Shown: positions 1-7,477, counted from the stretch's first letter. The stretch is DNA of 10,725 nt from RI-92 sp040235555 (GCA_040235555.1 JBECKZ010000269.1:1-10725), one strand, 5' to 3'. The notes: generated from the sequence alone by a model not told the origin. Translations and numbers: made by a program.

Positions 1-348
1 AAGACGTTGCTCGGCGCGTAACGCGGCCAGTGCGGCCTGATCGACCTTGTCATCCAGATGTAACAACACTTTGCCTTTTTTGATTGGCTGTCCGGAGTGG
101 AACACGATATTGCTGATGGTGCCATCCACTTCGGTGCTGACTGAAATGCCATTCGTCGCGATCAGTGAACCGACGGATTTGAGGGAGGGCTTCCAGTTTT
201 CCTGGATGACTTCGGTAGAGGCAACCACGGTAGGCGGAAACGGGTGCGGCATACTCGCCATGCGCATGATCATCCAGAAGCGGATGCCGAAAATGGCGCC
301 GATAACGACCACCAGGGTGATGATGACAGTTAAATACCGTTTAGACAT
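1..348 (-). CDS. Periplasmic adaptor (membrane fusion protein) of an RND-type efflux pump, N-terminal part, cut by window edge
   Basis: The reading frame opens at the ATG complementary to 346-348 and runs leftward off the window, so about 116 residues are visible. It starts MSKRYLTVIITLVVVIGAIF, a short basic head followed by one hydrophobic segment (about residues 5-26) that acts as a membrane anchor or uncleaved signal. A proline-rich linker (PHPFPP) follows, then the start of a HlyD/AcrA-type adaptor: a beta-barrel entry strand with SVGSLIATNGISVSTEVDG and the first lipoyl half-motif (GTISNIVFHSGQPIKKGKVL, then LDD). Family knowledge: such adaptors link an inner-membrane RND pump to an outer-membrane channel. 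The pump gene would be expected beyond the left edge, downstream of this gene. An AGGA lies about 8 nt before the ATG. The family assignment is firm; the substrate is unknown. The gene is divergent from the hyp operon and probably unrelated in function. Confidence 0.85.
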   Translation of the reverse strand, partial: MSKRYLTVIITLVVVIGAIFGIRFWMIMRMASMPHPFPPTVVASTEVIQENWKPSLKSVGSLIATNGISVSTEVDGTISNIVFHSGQPIKKGKVLLHLDDKVDQAALAALRAEQRL

Positions 349-403
349 GGTGCAATCCTGTAAAACGAAATCAATAAATAAAAGATTGTGATAGCGAATC
401 GCC

Positions 404-409
404 AGTATA
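404..409 (-). promoter_or_regulatory. Candidate -10 element for the leftward efflux adaptor gene
   Basis: Read on the minus strand the hexamer is TATACT, five of six matches to TATAAT, and it would give a leader of about 50 nt before the adaptor ATG. No good -35 hexamer sits at 16-18 bp spacing, so this is a weak call that could reflect activator dependence or chance in AT-rich DNA. Confidence 0.3.
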
Positions 410-703
410 GGGTGCCTAGTTGCAAATAGGAATCATGAGATACCGGTCTGATACATCGAAACCGATATGGCACTGGATATAACGTCTTTCGATATTGCCA
501 AAAGGCCCGCATTGGTGATCAGTAGATACATTAAAATAATCATAAAACAATATGTTAGTTCAGACAGTTGAACTGGCTTCCACAGTGCCAACACTATTTC
601 ACCGCACATTTTGTTTTCACCGGATTCATCCACAGCTTATGCATAATAAATATTCGCAACGTGATGAAATGTTCGCCAGAGATTGAAATGCAGGCGCCGC
701 CCC

Positions 704-717
704 ATGATATGTATCAA
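704..717 (+). promoter_or_regulatory. FNR/Anr-type binding site upstream of the hyp operon
   Basis: The sequence ATGAT-ATGT-ATCAA matches the FNR/Anr consensus TTGAT-N4-ATCAA at nine of ten defined positions (only the first base differs), with exact spacing. Its centre is at 710.5. A start site near 752-753, set by the TATTCT hexamer at 741-746, would put the centre at about -41.5 to -42.5, the classic class II activator position. With the alternative -10 at 748-753 the centre falls near -49.5. Anaerobic control by FNR-family proteins is established for hyp genes in several proteobacteria; its action here is inferred from the motif and position. Confidence 0.65.
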
Positions 718-724
718 TGTCGGT

Positions 725-753
725 TTGCAACAGGCTGTACTATTCTTTATATA
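725..753 (+). promoter_or_regulatory. Candidate sigma-70 promoter of the hyp operon
   Basis: TTGCAA (725-730) and TATATA (748-753) are separated by 17 bp, each matching four of six consensus bases. An overlapping alternative -10, TATTCT (741-746), fits better with activation from the adjacent FNR-like box, where the -35 hexamer is dispensable. Either choice gives a leader of roughly 27-35 nt before the hypC start, which includes the Shine-Dalgarno sequence. Confidence 0.5.
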
Positions 754-772
754 AATAATATTGACCAATCCC

Positions 773-779
773 GAGGAAG
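773..779 (+). promoter_or_regulatory. Ribosome binding site fixing the hypC start
   Basis: GAGGAAG lies 7 nt before the ATG at 787. The hypC frame is open for another 73 codons upstream (from 568), but that extension has no family resemblance and overlaps the promoter and FNR-like site. This site therefore decides the start at 787, giving the expected MCLGIP N-terminus. Confidence 0.85.
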
Positions 780-786
780 CGAACGA

Positions 787-1020
787 ATGTGTTTGGGTAT
801 TCCCATGCAGGTGAAAGCCATTAATGGTTACCTGGCTCGCTGTGAAGCCAAGGGTATCGAGCGCGAAGTCAATCTGTTTATGCTGCAGGATGACAGCCTG
901 CGCGAAGGTGATTTCGTGATGGTACATGTCGGTTATGCCATCCAGAAGATGACAGTAGAAGAGGCGCATTCTGCCTGGGAATTGTACGATGAGATACTCG
1001 CCCTGGAAGGCACAAACTGA
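787..1020 (+). CDS. hypC: HypC, [NiFe]-hydrogenase maturation chaperone
   Basis: This 77-residue protein of the HypC/HupF/HybG family begins MCLGIPMQVKAIN, the family signature. Cys2, exposed after Met removal, is the residue that in characterised HypC binds the Fe(CN)2CO unit together with HypD and contacts the hydrogenase large-subunit precursor. The body (EGDFVMVHVGYAIQKMTVEEA) matches the conserved small beta-barrel and the start of the C-terminal helix. The length is slightly shorter than the roughly 80-90 residues of well-known members. It is the first gene of the operon, directly behind the FNR-like site, whereas in E. coli hypC follows hypB. Its stop codon overlaps the next start by one base (TGATG), indicating translational coupling to hypA. 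It acts in the cytoplasm. Confidence 0.96.
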   Translation: MCLGIPMQVKAINGYLARCEAKGIEREVNLFMLQDDSLREGDFVMVHVGYAIQKMTVEEAHSAWELYDEILALEGTN

Positions 1021-1424
1021 TGCATGAATTATCCGTGTGTCAGAGCATGCTTGCCCAGGTAGACGCCATTGCGATGCAGCATCAGGCAAGCCGTGTCACA
1101 GGGATTACTTTACAGATCGGTCCACTGTCGGGGATCGAACCCGGCTTATTACAACAGGCCTTTACCCTGGCACGTGCCGGCGGTGTCGCTGACGAGGCGA
1201 CGCTGTTGATTGAATCACTGCCCATCCGGGTCAAATGCCAGCGTTGTAATCAGGAAAGCGAGGCCACACCCAATCGTTTAGTGTGTGGACATTGCGGTGA
1301 TTACCATACCCACCTGATTAGTGGGGATGAAATGCTGCTGGCCAGCGTGGAGCTGGATGTGGACTCGCAAACACGACAGGCAGCTGATGAACAAACTTTC
1401 AGTTCAGGAGTTAAGTATGTGTGA
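1020..1424 (+). CDS. hypA: HypA, hydrogenase nickel incorporation protein
   Basis: This 134-residue protein begins MHELSVCQSM. His2 (with Glu3) is the conserved nickel-binding site of the HypA family. The zinc-binding module is intact: Cys73-x2-Cys76 and Cys89-x2-Cys92 within VKCQRCNQ and LVCGHCGDY. The core ends at the typical LLASVELD around residue 113; the roughly 20 further residues make it longer than the usual 113-118 and look non-conserved. This tail coincides with the hypB Shine-Dalgarno and start, and the two genes overlap by 8 bp in different frames. In the known pathway HypA receives nickel from HypB and delivers it to the large subunit after Fe(CN)2CO has been inserted. Confidence 0.96.
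   Translation: MHELSVCQSMLAQVDAIAMQHQASRVTGITLQIGPLSGIEPGLLQQAFTLARAGGVADEATLLIESLPIRVKCQRCNQESEATPNRLVCGHCGDYHTHLISGDEMLLASVELDVDSQTRQAADEQTFSSGVKYV
1406..1410 (+). promoter_or_regulatory. hypB ribosome binding site inside hypA
   Basis: AGGAG lies 6 nt before the ATG at 1417, within the last codons of hypA. The frame has an earlier in-frame ATG (1321), but starting there would add 32 residues with no HypB resemblance. Starting at 1417 places the conserved CxxCxC motif at the N-terminus, as in the family. Confidence 0.85.
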
Positions 1425-2247
1425 TACCTGTGGTTGCAATGTAACGCCCGGTAACCGTCACCTGGTGGCACCGGGTGGTAAGTTCTCGCGAGTTGACAAG
1501 GGCAAGACGGCGGTGGATGTCCTGCAGAATTTGTTGAGTGAAAACGATCATCAGGCCGCGCATAACCGGAGCCATTTCGATCAACATGGGGTGTTGGCGA
1601 TCAATCTGATGTCTTCTCCAGGAGCGGGTAAGACCAGTCTGCTGGAAAAGACCATCGATGCATTAAAGAATCGTTACCGCATTGCAGTGATCGAGGGTGA
1701 TCTCGAAACTGAAAATGATGCACAGCGCATTCGCGATAAGGGTGTGCCGGCAATCCAGATTACGACCGGCAATGCCTGTCATCTGGATGCGCATATGGTG
1801 CATGATGCCCTGCATCAGCTGGATCTGAAAACGATCGATATCCTGTTTATCGAAAATGTCGGCAACCTGGTATGTCCGGCCAGTTTCGATCTGGGTCAGC
1901 ATCGCAACCTGACATTGTTGTCAGTGACCGAAGGCGACGACAAACCAGCTAAATATCCGGTCATGTTTCGTGCGGCTGACCTGGTACTATTAACCAAGAC
2001 CGATCTGCTGGCGGTGTTGGATGATTTTAATCCGGACCAGGCAACACAGTATGTGCGACAACTGGCCAGTGAGGCACCGGTGCTGCGTGTAAACTCACGA
2101 CAAGCTGCACAATTGAATCCATGGCTGGACTGGCTAGAGCAAGAAGTCGAAATACATCGCCAATGTCTGGCCCGTGGTGAGTCTCATCGTCCTGCGATTC
2201 AACCTGATGGTGCACGCCTGCACCAACATCCACTGGCTCATCCATAA
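1417..2247 (+). CDS. hypB: HypB, nickel-binding GTPase of hydrogenase maturation
   Basis: This 276-residue protein starts MCDTCGCNVTPG, the N-terminal CxxCxC high-affinity nickel site (Cys2, Cys5, Cys7) seen in E. coli-type HypB. There is only a modest His content after it, not the long poly-His stretch of some homologues. The SIMIBI-class GTPase domain follows: P-loop SSPGAGKTS (about 66-74), IEGDLETENDA (about 92-102), TGNACHLDAHMV with Cys121-His122 of the G-domain metal site, IENVGNLVCP with Cys153, and the guanine-specificity motif TKTD (193-196). The C-terminal 30 residues contain scattered His (HRQC, SHRP, LHQHPLAHP) that could add weak metal binding; that is inference. It acts with HypA to load nickel in a GTP-dependent step. 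The hypD gene follows after 14 bp. Confidence 0.97.
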   Translation: MCDTCGCNVTPGNRHLVAPGGKFSRVDKGKTAVDVLQNLLSENDHQAAHNRSHFDQHGVLAINLMSSPGAGKTSLLEKTIDALKNRYRIAVIEGDLETENDAQRIRDKGVPAIQITTGNACHLDAHMVHDALHQLDLKTIDILFIENVGNLVCPASFDLGQHRNLTLLSVTEGDDKPAKYPVMFRAADLVLLTKTDLLAVLDDFNPDQATQYVRQLASEAPVLRVNSRQAAQLNPWLDWLEQEVEIHRQCLARGESHRPAIQPDGARLHQHPLAHP

Positions 2248-2261
2248 ATCCTGCACATTCG

Positions 2262-3383
2262 ATGGCATTGTCAGCACAACAATGGCTGCAAAAGATTCAC
2301 GAATTGCAGATCGATCGCCACGTTAAAATCATGAACGTTTGCGGTGGCCATGAACGCGCGATCACTATGGCGGGTTTGCGCGGCGCCTTGCCTGCCAATA
2401 TCGAATTGATCCCGGGCCCGGGTTGTCCGGTATGTATTTGTCCGGAAGAAGATATCTATCACGCAATCCAACTGGCGCAACAGGAGAACGTGATCCTGGT
2501 GGCTTTCGGCGATATGTTGCGCGTACCGGTGAATGTACCAAAGAGTGCAGCGCGATCGCTGGAGCAGGCCAAGGCACAGGGGTCGGATATCCGACCGATT
2601 GCCTCGCCGCTGGATGCCGTACAGATCGCGCAGCAACATCCGCAACGTGAGGTGGTGTTCTTTGCCGCCGGTTTTGAAACTACTACGGCACCGGTAGCGG
2701 CCATGTTGGCCCAGGGAGTACCGAGTAACTTATATATATTGTTATCCGGACGTTTGACCTGGCCGGCGGTGGCGATGTTGCTCGATACGGGTCAGGCCCG
2801 CTTCGATGCCCTGATTGCCCCGGGTCATGTGGCTACCGTGATGGGCCCGGAGGAATGGCAATTTGTGGTGGATAAACATCAGTTGCCGGCAGCGATTGCC
2901 GGGTTTACTCCGGTGAGCCTGCTTGCCGCCATGTATTCGACTCTGCGTCAATTACAACAGGACAAACGTTTTCTGGATAACTGTTATCCGGAGGTGGTGA
3001 AACCCGGAGGCAATGCCACCGCAAGACGGCAACTCACCCAGGTCATGCATGTCACCGATGCCAACTGGCGTGGCGTTGGGGTGATCCCTGCCTCTGGTTT
3101 TACCCTGAATGAATACTATGCAGCACAAGATGCACGGCAACATTATCCCGCCTATCACGAAGTGGCGCGCAAACGTGCCGGTGAAATGCCACCGGGTTGC
3201 GACTGTGCCAGTGTGGTGCTCGGCAAGATCTATCCCAATCAGTGTCGCCTGTATGGTGCGGCCTGCACACCGCGCTCACCCATCGGACCCTGCATGGTTT
3301 CCGACGAAGGGGCGTGCCGGATTTGGTGGAGTGGTGGTATTCGCGAATCGGAGCATGCCAACTCACACGCGTCTCTTGTTTGA
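2262..3383 (+). CDS. hypD: HypD, Fe-S protein assembling the Fe(CN)2CO unit
   Basis: This 373-residue protein has the family's usual length and motifs. CGGHE (Cys27 to Glu31) and GPGCPVC (Cys55, Cys58, with Cys60 after) hold the redox-active and iron-coordinating cysteines. GFETTTAP lies near residue 145. The C-terminal segment has Cys313, Cys315, Cys328, Cys335, Cys344 and Cys352, from which the [4Fe-4S] cluster ligands come. In characterised systems HypD pairs with HypC to bind iron, accept cyanide from HypE, and carry the centre to the large subunit. The C-terminal GACRIWWSGG tail is in frame, and I see no frameshift. There is no clear Shine-Dalgarno before the ATG; with a 14-bp gap from hypB, translation is probably coupled. 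The hypF start lies 6 bp past its stop. Confidence 0.97.
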   Translation: MALSAQQWLQKIHELQIDRHVKIMNVCGGHERAITMAGLRGALPANIELIPGPGCPVCICPEEDIYHAIQLAQQENVILVAFGDMLRVPVNVPKSAARSLEQAKAQGSDIRPIASPLDAVQIAQQHPQREVVFFAAGFETTTAPVAAMLAQGVPSNLYILLSGRLTWPAVAMLLDTGQARFDALIAPGHVATVMGPEEWQFVVDKHQLPAAIAGFTPVSLLAAMYSTLRQLQQDKRFLDNCYPEVVKPGGNATARRQLTQVMHVTDANWRGVGVIPASGFTLNEYYAAQDARQHYPAYHEVARKRAGEMPPGCDCASVVLGKIYPNQCRLYGAACTPRSPIGPCMVSDEGACRIWWSGGIRESEHANSHASLV

Positions 3384-3389
3384 TGTGAC

Positions 3390-5699
3390 ATGGAGACGAC
3401 TCATTCGATTACAGGAAATCCCGGTGCAGAACAGATCGCCGAGCGTTTGGTTATCTGCGGCCAGGTGCAGGGTGTGGGTTTTCGACCCTTCATCTATCGC
3501 CTGGCGCAACAACTCTGTGTGGTCGGTTGGGTCCGAAACGATCTTGGCACAGTCACCTTGCACATTCAGGGACAGCCGTCTGCACTCGAATCATTCAAAC
3601 AGGCATTGCTGAATCAGGCACCGCCGTTGGCCAAACCGATTATGCAGCACAATTCGCCTACGGCAGTGTTGGGCTGTCATGATTTTCAGATCCAAACCAG
3701 TGAAGCAGAAAGTCCGGCAGCCATTCATCTGCCGGCGGATTACTATTTGTGTCCGGACTGCGAACGTGAACTGTTTGATCCCGCAAACCGTCGCTATCGT
3801 TACCCGTTCATCAATTGCACGCAATGTGGACCGCGCTACACTTTGATCAAACAGCTGCCGTATGATCGCGCCAATACCAACATGGCGGACTTTACCTTGT
3901 GTCCGAGCTGTCGTCAGGAATACGAGGATCCGGCCAATCGTCGTTTCCATGCCGAACCAATCGCCTGTCCCGATTGTGGCCCACAATTACAGTACTATGA
4001 AATGGACGGGAAACTGCTACACGACACACAGGCAGCGTTATCACACTGTGTGGATGATTTACGCCAGGGCAAAATCATTGCAGTCAAAGGAATCGGCGGC
4101 TATCACCTGTTGTGTGATGCACGCAGCGATGCCACGGTCCTGCGCCTGCGACAAAGCAAATGCCGTCCACACAAACCGCTGGCAGTAATGTTCCCGCCAA
4201 CAGGTGCTGATGGCCTCGATGCAATACGTGAGGTGGCAACATTCGATGCTGTTGCAGCACGGCAGTTATCGGATCCTGCACGGCCAATCGTCCTGGTGAG
4301 GAAAAATGATCGCTATACACTGTCGCAACACATTGCGCCTGGCTTGCAGGACCTGGGAGTGTTTTTATCCTACAGCCCTTTACACACTTTGTTGTTGCAT
4401 GATTTTCAGGGACCACTGATTGCTACCTCGGCCAATATCAGTGGTGAACCGGTAGTGACCAATAATCAGCAAGTCGAGCAGCGTCTGGCACATGTGGCCG
4501 ATGCCTTCCTGCATCACAACCGTCCCATCGAACGACCGGCTGACGATAGCGTCTATCGTGTGGTTGCGGGAAAAGCTCGGCCATTGCGTCTGGGACGTGG
4601 CATGGCACCACTGGAGATGTCATTGCCCTTACCGGTGGCGCAACCGACCCTGGCGGTAGGTGGACACCTGAAAAATACCATTGCCCTGGCCTGGGAGGAT
4701 CGCATCGTTATCTCACCCCACATCGGTGAACTGGACGCACCTCGCAGTCTCGACGTATTTCAGCAAGTCATTAGTGACTTGCAACAGCTGTATCGGGTAA
4801 CAGCGAAGCGCTTGATCTGCGATGCACACCCCGGTTATGCCAATACGCGTTGGGCATATCAGGATGGTCGCGGTGTATCTGAAGTCTTGCATCATCATGC
4901 CCATGCCAGTGCGATTGCCGGTGAATATCATCAGGAGTCTCGTTGGCTGTTGTTTACCTGGGATGGTACCGGCTATGGCGCGGATGGCACGATCTGGGGA
5001 GGTGAAACCTTTTATGGTCATGCAGCGAACTGGCAACGTGTTGCCAGTTTACGCCCATATGCCTTGCCCGGTGGTGACAAAGCCAGTCGCGAGCCCTGGC
5101 GAACGGCGCTGGCGCTGTGTTGGGAAACGAACCTGAACTGGTCACAACCTGGGGTCAATAGTGATCTGTTATACAAGGCCTGGCAGAAAAAACTTAACAG
5201 CCCGCAAAGCACATCGATGGGCCGTCTGTTCGATGCCGCGGCGGCATTGCTGAGTGTCTGCACCCAGGCAAGTTTTGAAGGCCAGGCGCCGATGCTGCTG
5301 GAAACACTGGCGACTGAGGCTGCAACAACTGCAGCTATCGAGCTGGTGATGTATCAGGATCCGGAAGGGATATGGCGCAGCGATTGGTCAGCGTTGTTGC
5401 CCATGCTGCTGGATCAACATCGTACAGTGGCTCAGCGCGCAGCCATGTTTCATGCCACGCTGGCCAGGCATATTCTACAGCAGTGTCAGCATTTCCGGGA
5501 CCGCTATGGTGAGTTTGCCGTGGGACTGGGTGGTGGTGTGTTCCAGAATCGTTTGTTAACTCAATCAGCAGTCAACATGCTGACTCACGCCGGCTTTCGG
5601 GTGAAACTGGCAGAGAAGGTACCCTGTAATGATGGTGGTTTGTGTTACGGACAGATCATTGAGCAGGCTTATCGCGATAACAATAAAGTAAACAGCTAA
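3390..5699 (+). CDS. hypF: HypF, carbamoyltransferase of hydrogenase maturation
   Basis: This 769-residue, full-length protein shows all known HypF domains in order. The acylphosphatase-like domain (about 18-105) carries GQVQGVGFRPF with the catalytic Arg32 and Asn50. Two zinc-finger pairs have the exact family spacing: Cys121/124, 143/146, 171/174 and 193/196. A YrdC-like ATP/carbamoyl-adenylate domain (about 213-400) contains KGIGGYHLLCDA and KCRPHKPLAVMF. A Kae1-like domain (about 415-769) contains GGHLKNT, HHHAHAS (501-507, metal-binding His), TWDGTGYGADGTIWGGE, GLGGGVFQN and NDGGLCYGQ. Known role: it hydrolyses carbamoyl phosphate, forms carbamoyl-adenylate, and carbamoylates the HypE C-terminal Cys, the source of the CN ligands. 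There is no obvious Shine-Dalgarno before the ATG; the 6-bp gap after hypD suggests coupling. It is separated from hypE by one base. Confidence 0.97.
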   Translation: METTHSITGNPGAEQIAERLVICGQVQGVGFRPFIYRLAQQLCVVGWVRNDLGTVTLHIQGQPSALESFKQALLNQAPPLAKPIMQHNSPTAVLGCHDFQIQTSEAESPAAIHLPADYYLCPDCERELFDPANRRYRYPFINCTQCGPRYTLIKQLPYDRANTNMADFTLCPSCRQEYEDPANRRFHAEPIACPDCGPQLQYYEMDGKLLHDTQAALSHCVDDLRQGKIIAVKGIGGYHLLCDARSDATVLRLRQSKCRPHKPLAVMFPPTGADGLDAIREVATFDAVAARQLSDPARPIVLVRKNDRYTLSQHIAPGLQDLGVFLSYSPLHTLLLHDFQGPLIATSANISGEPVVTNNQQVEQRLAHVADAFLHHNRPIERPADDSVYRVVAGKARPLRLGRGMAPLEMSLPLPVAQPTLAVGGHLKNTIALAWEDRIVISPHIGELDAPRSLDVFQQVISDLQQLYRVTAKRLICDAHPGYANTRWAYQDGRGVSEVLHHHAHASAIAGEYHQESRWLLFTWDGTGYGADGTIWGGETFYGHAANWQRVASLRPYALPGGDKASREPWRTALALCWETNLNWSQPGVNSDLLYKAWQKKLNSPQSTSMGRLFDAAAALLSVCTQASFEGQAPMLLETLATEAATTAAIELVMYQDPEGIWRSDWSALLPMLLDQHRTVAQRAAMFHATLARHILQQCQHFRDRYGEFAVGLGGGVFQNRLLTQSAVNMLTHAGFRVKLAEKVPCNDGGLCYGQIIEQAYRDNNKVNS

Positions 5700-5700
5700 G

Positions 5701-6705
5701 ATGAAACACATTACTCTGGCTCACGGCAACGGTGGGCGTTTTATGCGTGAATTGATTGACGAGGTGTTCGCCCGGCACTTACATAACCCGGTGTTGAACG
5801 TGCAGGCGGACGCCGTCGCCTTGCCTTTACAACTTATTGATCACGATGTCATGTTCACCACCGACAGTTTTACCGTCAAACCGTTGGAGTTCCCTGGTGG
5901 TGATATCGGTTCACTGGCCGTACACGGCACGGTGAATGATCTGGCAGTGGCCGGAGCAGTGCCGAAATTTTTAAGCCTCAATGCCATCATCGAGGAAGGT
6001 CTGGAATTTACGGTACTCGACCGCATCGTATGCAGCCTTGCACTGGCAGCAAAGGAGGCCAATGTCAGCATTGCCGCCGGCGATACCAAAGTGGTACCAC
6101 GCGGTGAAGGCAGCGGATTGTATCTCGCGACTACCGGAGTGGGACTCAAACCGCAAAATCTACAACTGGGGCTGAATCAGATTCACGATGGTGATGTGAT
6201 CCTGGTGAGTGGTCCCGTAGGCGATCATGGTATTGCCGTGATGCTCGCCCGTGAGCAATTCGGTCTGCATGGCGAGTTGCAATCGGACAGTGCCAATGTC
6301 ATTGCACTCACGCAGGCGCTGTTACCGTTACCGGGTTTGCGTTTCATGCGCGACCCCACCCGCGGAGGTCTGGCCAGTATCCTGTGTGAAGTACGCCAGG
6401 CAACGGGGATGGGCATACGCGTGCAGGGTTCGGCAATACCGATTCGGGATCCGGTGATTTCAGTTTGCGAGATGCTGGGTTATGACCCGTTATATCTGGC
6501 CTGCGAGGGAAGAGTTGTTGCCATTGTTGCCGCAGATCAGGCCGCGACAGCACTCGCGACCTGGCAACAATTAGCGCAGGGACAGCAGGCGGCCATCATA
6601 GGATCGGTATCGGCACAGGACAAACACGTCGTACTGGAAACCGAACTGGGTGGTGAACGCATTCTCGAAGAGCTGGAAGACGATCCCTTACCACGTATTT
6701 GTTAA
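5701..6705 (+). CDS. hypE: HypE, carbamoyl dehydratase of hydrogenase maturation
   Basis: This 334-residue protein belongs to the PurM/AIR-synthase-like ATPase family. Visible motifs are LAHGNGGRFM (about 7-15), TTDSFTVKP (about 53-61), GSLAVHGTVNDLAVAGA (70-86), GDTKVVPRG (127-135), SGPVGDHGIAVM (about 170-181) and MRDPTRGGLA. It ends PRIC with no extra residues: the C-terminal Cys334 is the acceptor carbamoylated by HypF and then dehydrated with ATP to a thiocyanate, which is passed to HypC-HypD. Its presence implies an active protein. It is the last gene of the operon; the next gene is on the other strand. I see no clear intrinsic terminator in the 54 bp after the stop. Confidence 0.97.
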   Translation: MKHITLAHGNGGRFMRELIDEVFARHLHNPVLNVQADAVALPLQLIDHDVMFTTDSFTVKPLEFPGGDIGSLAVHGTVNDLAVAGAVPKFLSLNAIIEEGLEFTVLDRIVCSLALAAKEANVSIAAGDTKVVPRGEGSGLYLATTGVGLKPQNLQLGLNQIHDGDVILVSGPVGDHGIAVMLAREQFGLHGELQSDSANVIALTQALLPLPGLRFMRDPTRGGLASILCEVRQATGMGIRVQGSAIPIRDPVISVCEMLGYDPLYLACEGRVVAIVAADQAATALATWQQLAQGQQAAIIGSVSAQDKHVVLETELGGERILEELEDDPLPRIC

Positions 6706-6759
6706 ATATTGCCGAGCGCAGGTTCAGTTCATGGCGAAAATAACATGGCTCACTCACAA

Positions 6760-7470
6760 TCACGGATTACCGAATGCCAGCATCGCTCGACTGCGCTGAT
6801 AGGCGTGGCGATAAGTCTCCGAACGTGGGAACAGCCGATGGGCGTAGGCAAGATATTGCATGGCCCGATCACTACAACACGTGGTCTTCATTAAACTCTG
6901 GCCAATCTGGTAGGCAATCTCCGCCACCATGGCATCTTCGTTGGCGCCGGCGTCTTCAACATCGATGTGCATCTCTTGTTGGTTATCGGTTGTATAGTAA
7001 ACCATGTAAATGTGGGAGAGTGGTTGGCGTGCGCCGGAATACTGGTAAATACTGCAAGCCATTGGCGTGTTGTTTTCGTCACGGCAGATACCGATCCCAC
7101 GGTGGTGGGCATATTTGGGTACCCCGGCAGGTGCCTTGAGTGGGCAATTCAAATTTTGATTGCCACGCAAAGGGGAAGACATCACCTGTTCCGTTCCATC
7201 CGGCGCGATGGTGAGCACGGCCTTGGCAGTGCTCCCACCTTTGTATAACACGCGATATCGGTTTTCCCCGGAACGGTAATCCTGGCAACCATAGGTTGAT
7301 GTCATACCGCTAAACGCGGACTGGCAAATTTTTGGCGTGCCGTCTTCCGCGACGTCGTATGGGAATAAATTCAGGCACTCATTGGCCATCGCCTGTGCGA
7401 GGTAAAACATGGCGAATACAGAAAGCATCAGCCGCAGGACCATGCCTGCGAATTTGCGGTTGTCATACAT
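6760..7470 (-). CDS. Exported cysteine-rich protein of unknown function
   Basis: This 236-residue protein has a clear signal peptide: basic head MYDNRKF, hydrophobic core about 9-25, and a likely cleavage after AQAMA (residue 29). The mature part would hold eight Cys (32, 49, 62, 109, 129, 139 and adjacent 198-199), an even number consistent with disulfides in the periplasm or outside the cell. The middle part is rich in Tyr, Gly and polar residues and looks beta-structured. The C-terminal third (about 177-236) is helical-looking, with TTCCSDRAMQYLAYAHRLF. I do not recognise the family. A strong Shine-Dalgarno (GAGGAGA, 7 nt before the ATG) and the signal peptide argue it is a real gene. It is convergent with hypE with 54 bp between stops, so a role in hydrogenase biology is not implied. 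Confidence 0.75.
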   Translation of the reverse strand: MYDNRKFAGMVLRLMLSVFAMFYLAQAMANECLNLFPYDVAEDGTPKICQSAFSGMTSTYGCQDYRSGENRYRVLYKGGSTAKAVLTIAPDGTEQVMSSPLRGNQNLNCPLKAPAGVPKYAHHRGIGICRDENNTPMACSIYQYSGARQPLSHIYMVYYTTDNQQEMHIDVEDAGANEDAMVAEIAYQIGQSLMKTTCCSDRAMQYLAYAHRLFPRSETYRHAYQRSRAMLAFGNP

Positions 7471-7477
7471 CTTTCAG

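Larger units (their letters stand above)
349..786. other. Divergent intergenic region between efflux adaptor and hypC
   Basis: This 438-bp stretch is visibly more AT-rich than the flanking genes. It holds an FNR/Anr-like box and a promoter candidate for the hyp operon at its right end, and a TATACT -10 candidate for the leftward adaptor gene near its left end. A 7-bp inverted repeat, ATCGAAA (455-461) and TTTCGAT (487-493), is present with a long loop and may be chance. Short frames exist on both strands but lack ribosome binding sites and family resemblance. I see no RNA gene or mobile element here. Confidence 0.7.

Noticed and set aside
468..485. TGGCAC as the -24 part of a sigma-54 promoter
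   Set aside because: No GC-containing -12 element (TTGC type) follows at the required spacing, and the site lies about 300 bp from hypC.
433..633. Minus-strand 66-codon frame with a hydrophobic middle, possible small membrane protein upstream of the efflux adaptor
   Set aside because: There is no Shine-Dalgarno before any of its ATG codons, the DNA is AT-rich so hydrophobic codons are expected, and I recognise no family.
568..786. In-frame 73-codon extension upstream of hypC
   Set aside because: It lacks a ribosome binding site and HypC resemblance, and overlaps the promoter and FNR-like box. A strong Shine-Dalgarno fixes the start at 787.
3290..3383. Possible frameshift at the HypD C-terminus because the tail differs from some homologues
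   Set aside because: The last cluster Cys (352) and GACRIWWSGG are in frame at the expected length, and the stop falls 6 bp before hypF. The alternative frames give no better family match.
6706..6759. Bidirectional terminator between hypE and the convergent gene
   Set aside because: No stable GC-rich stem with a T-run could be found. CATGGC occurs twice, but as a direct repeat, not an inverted one.
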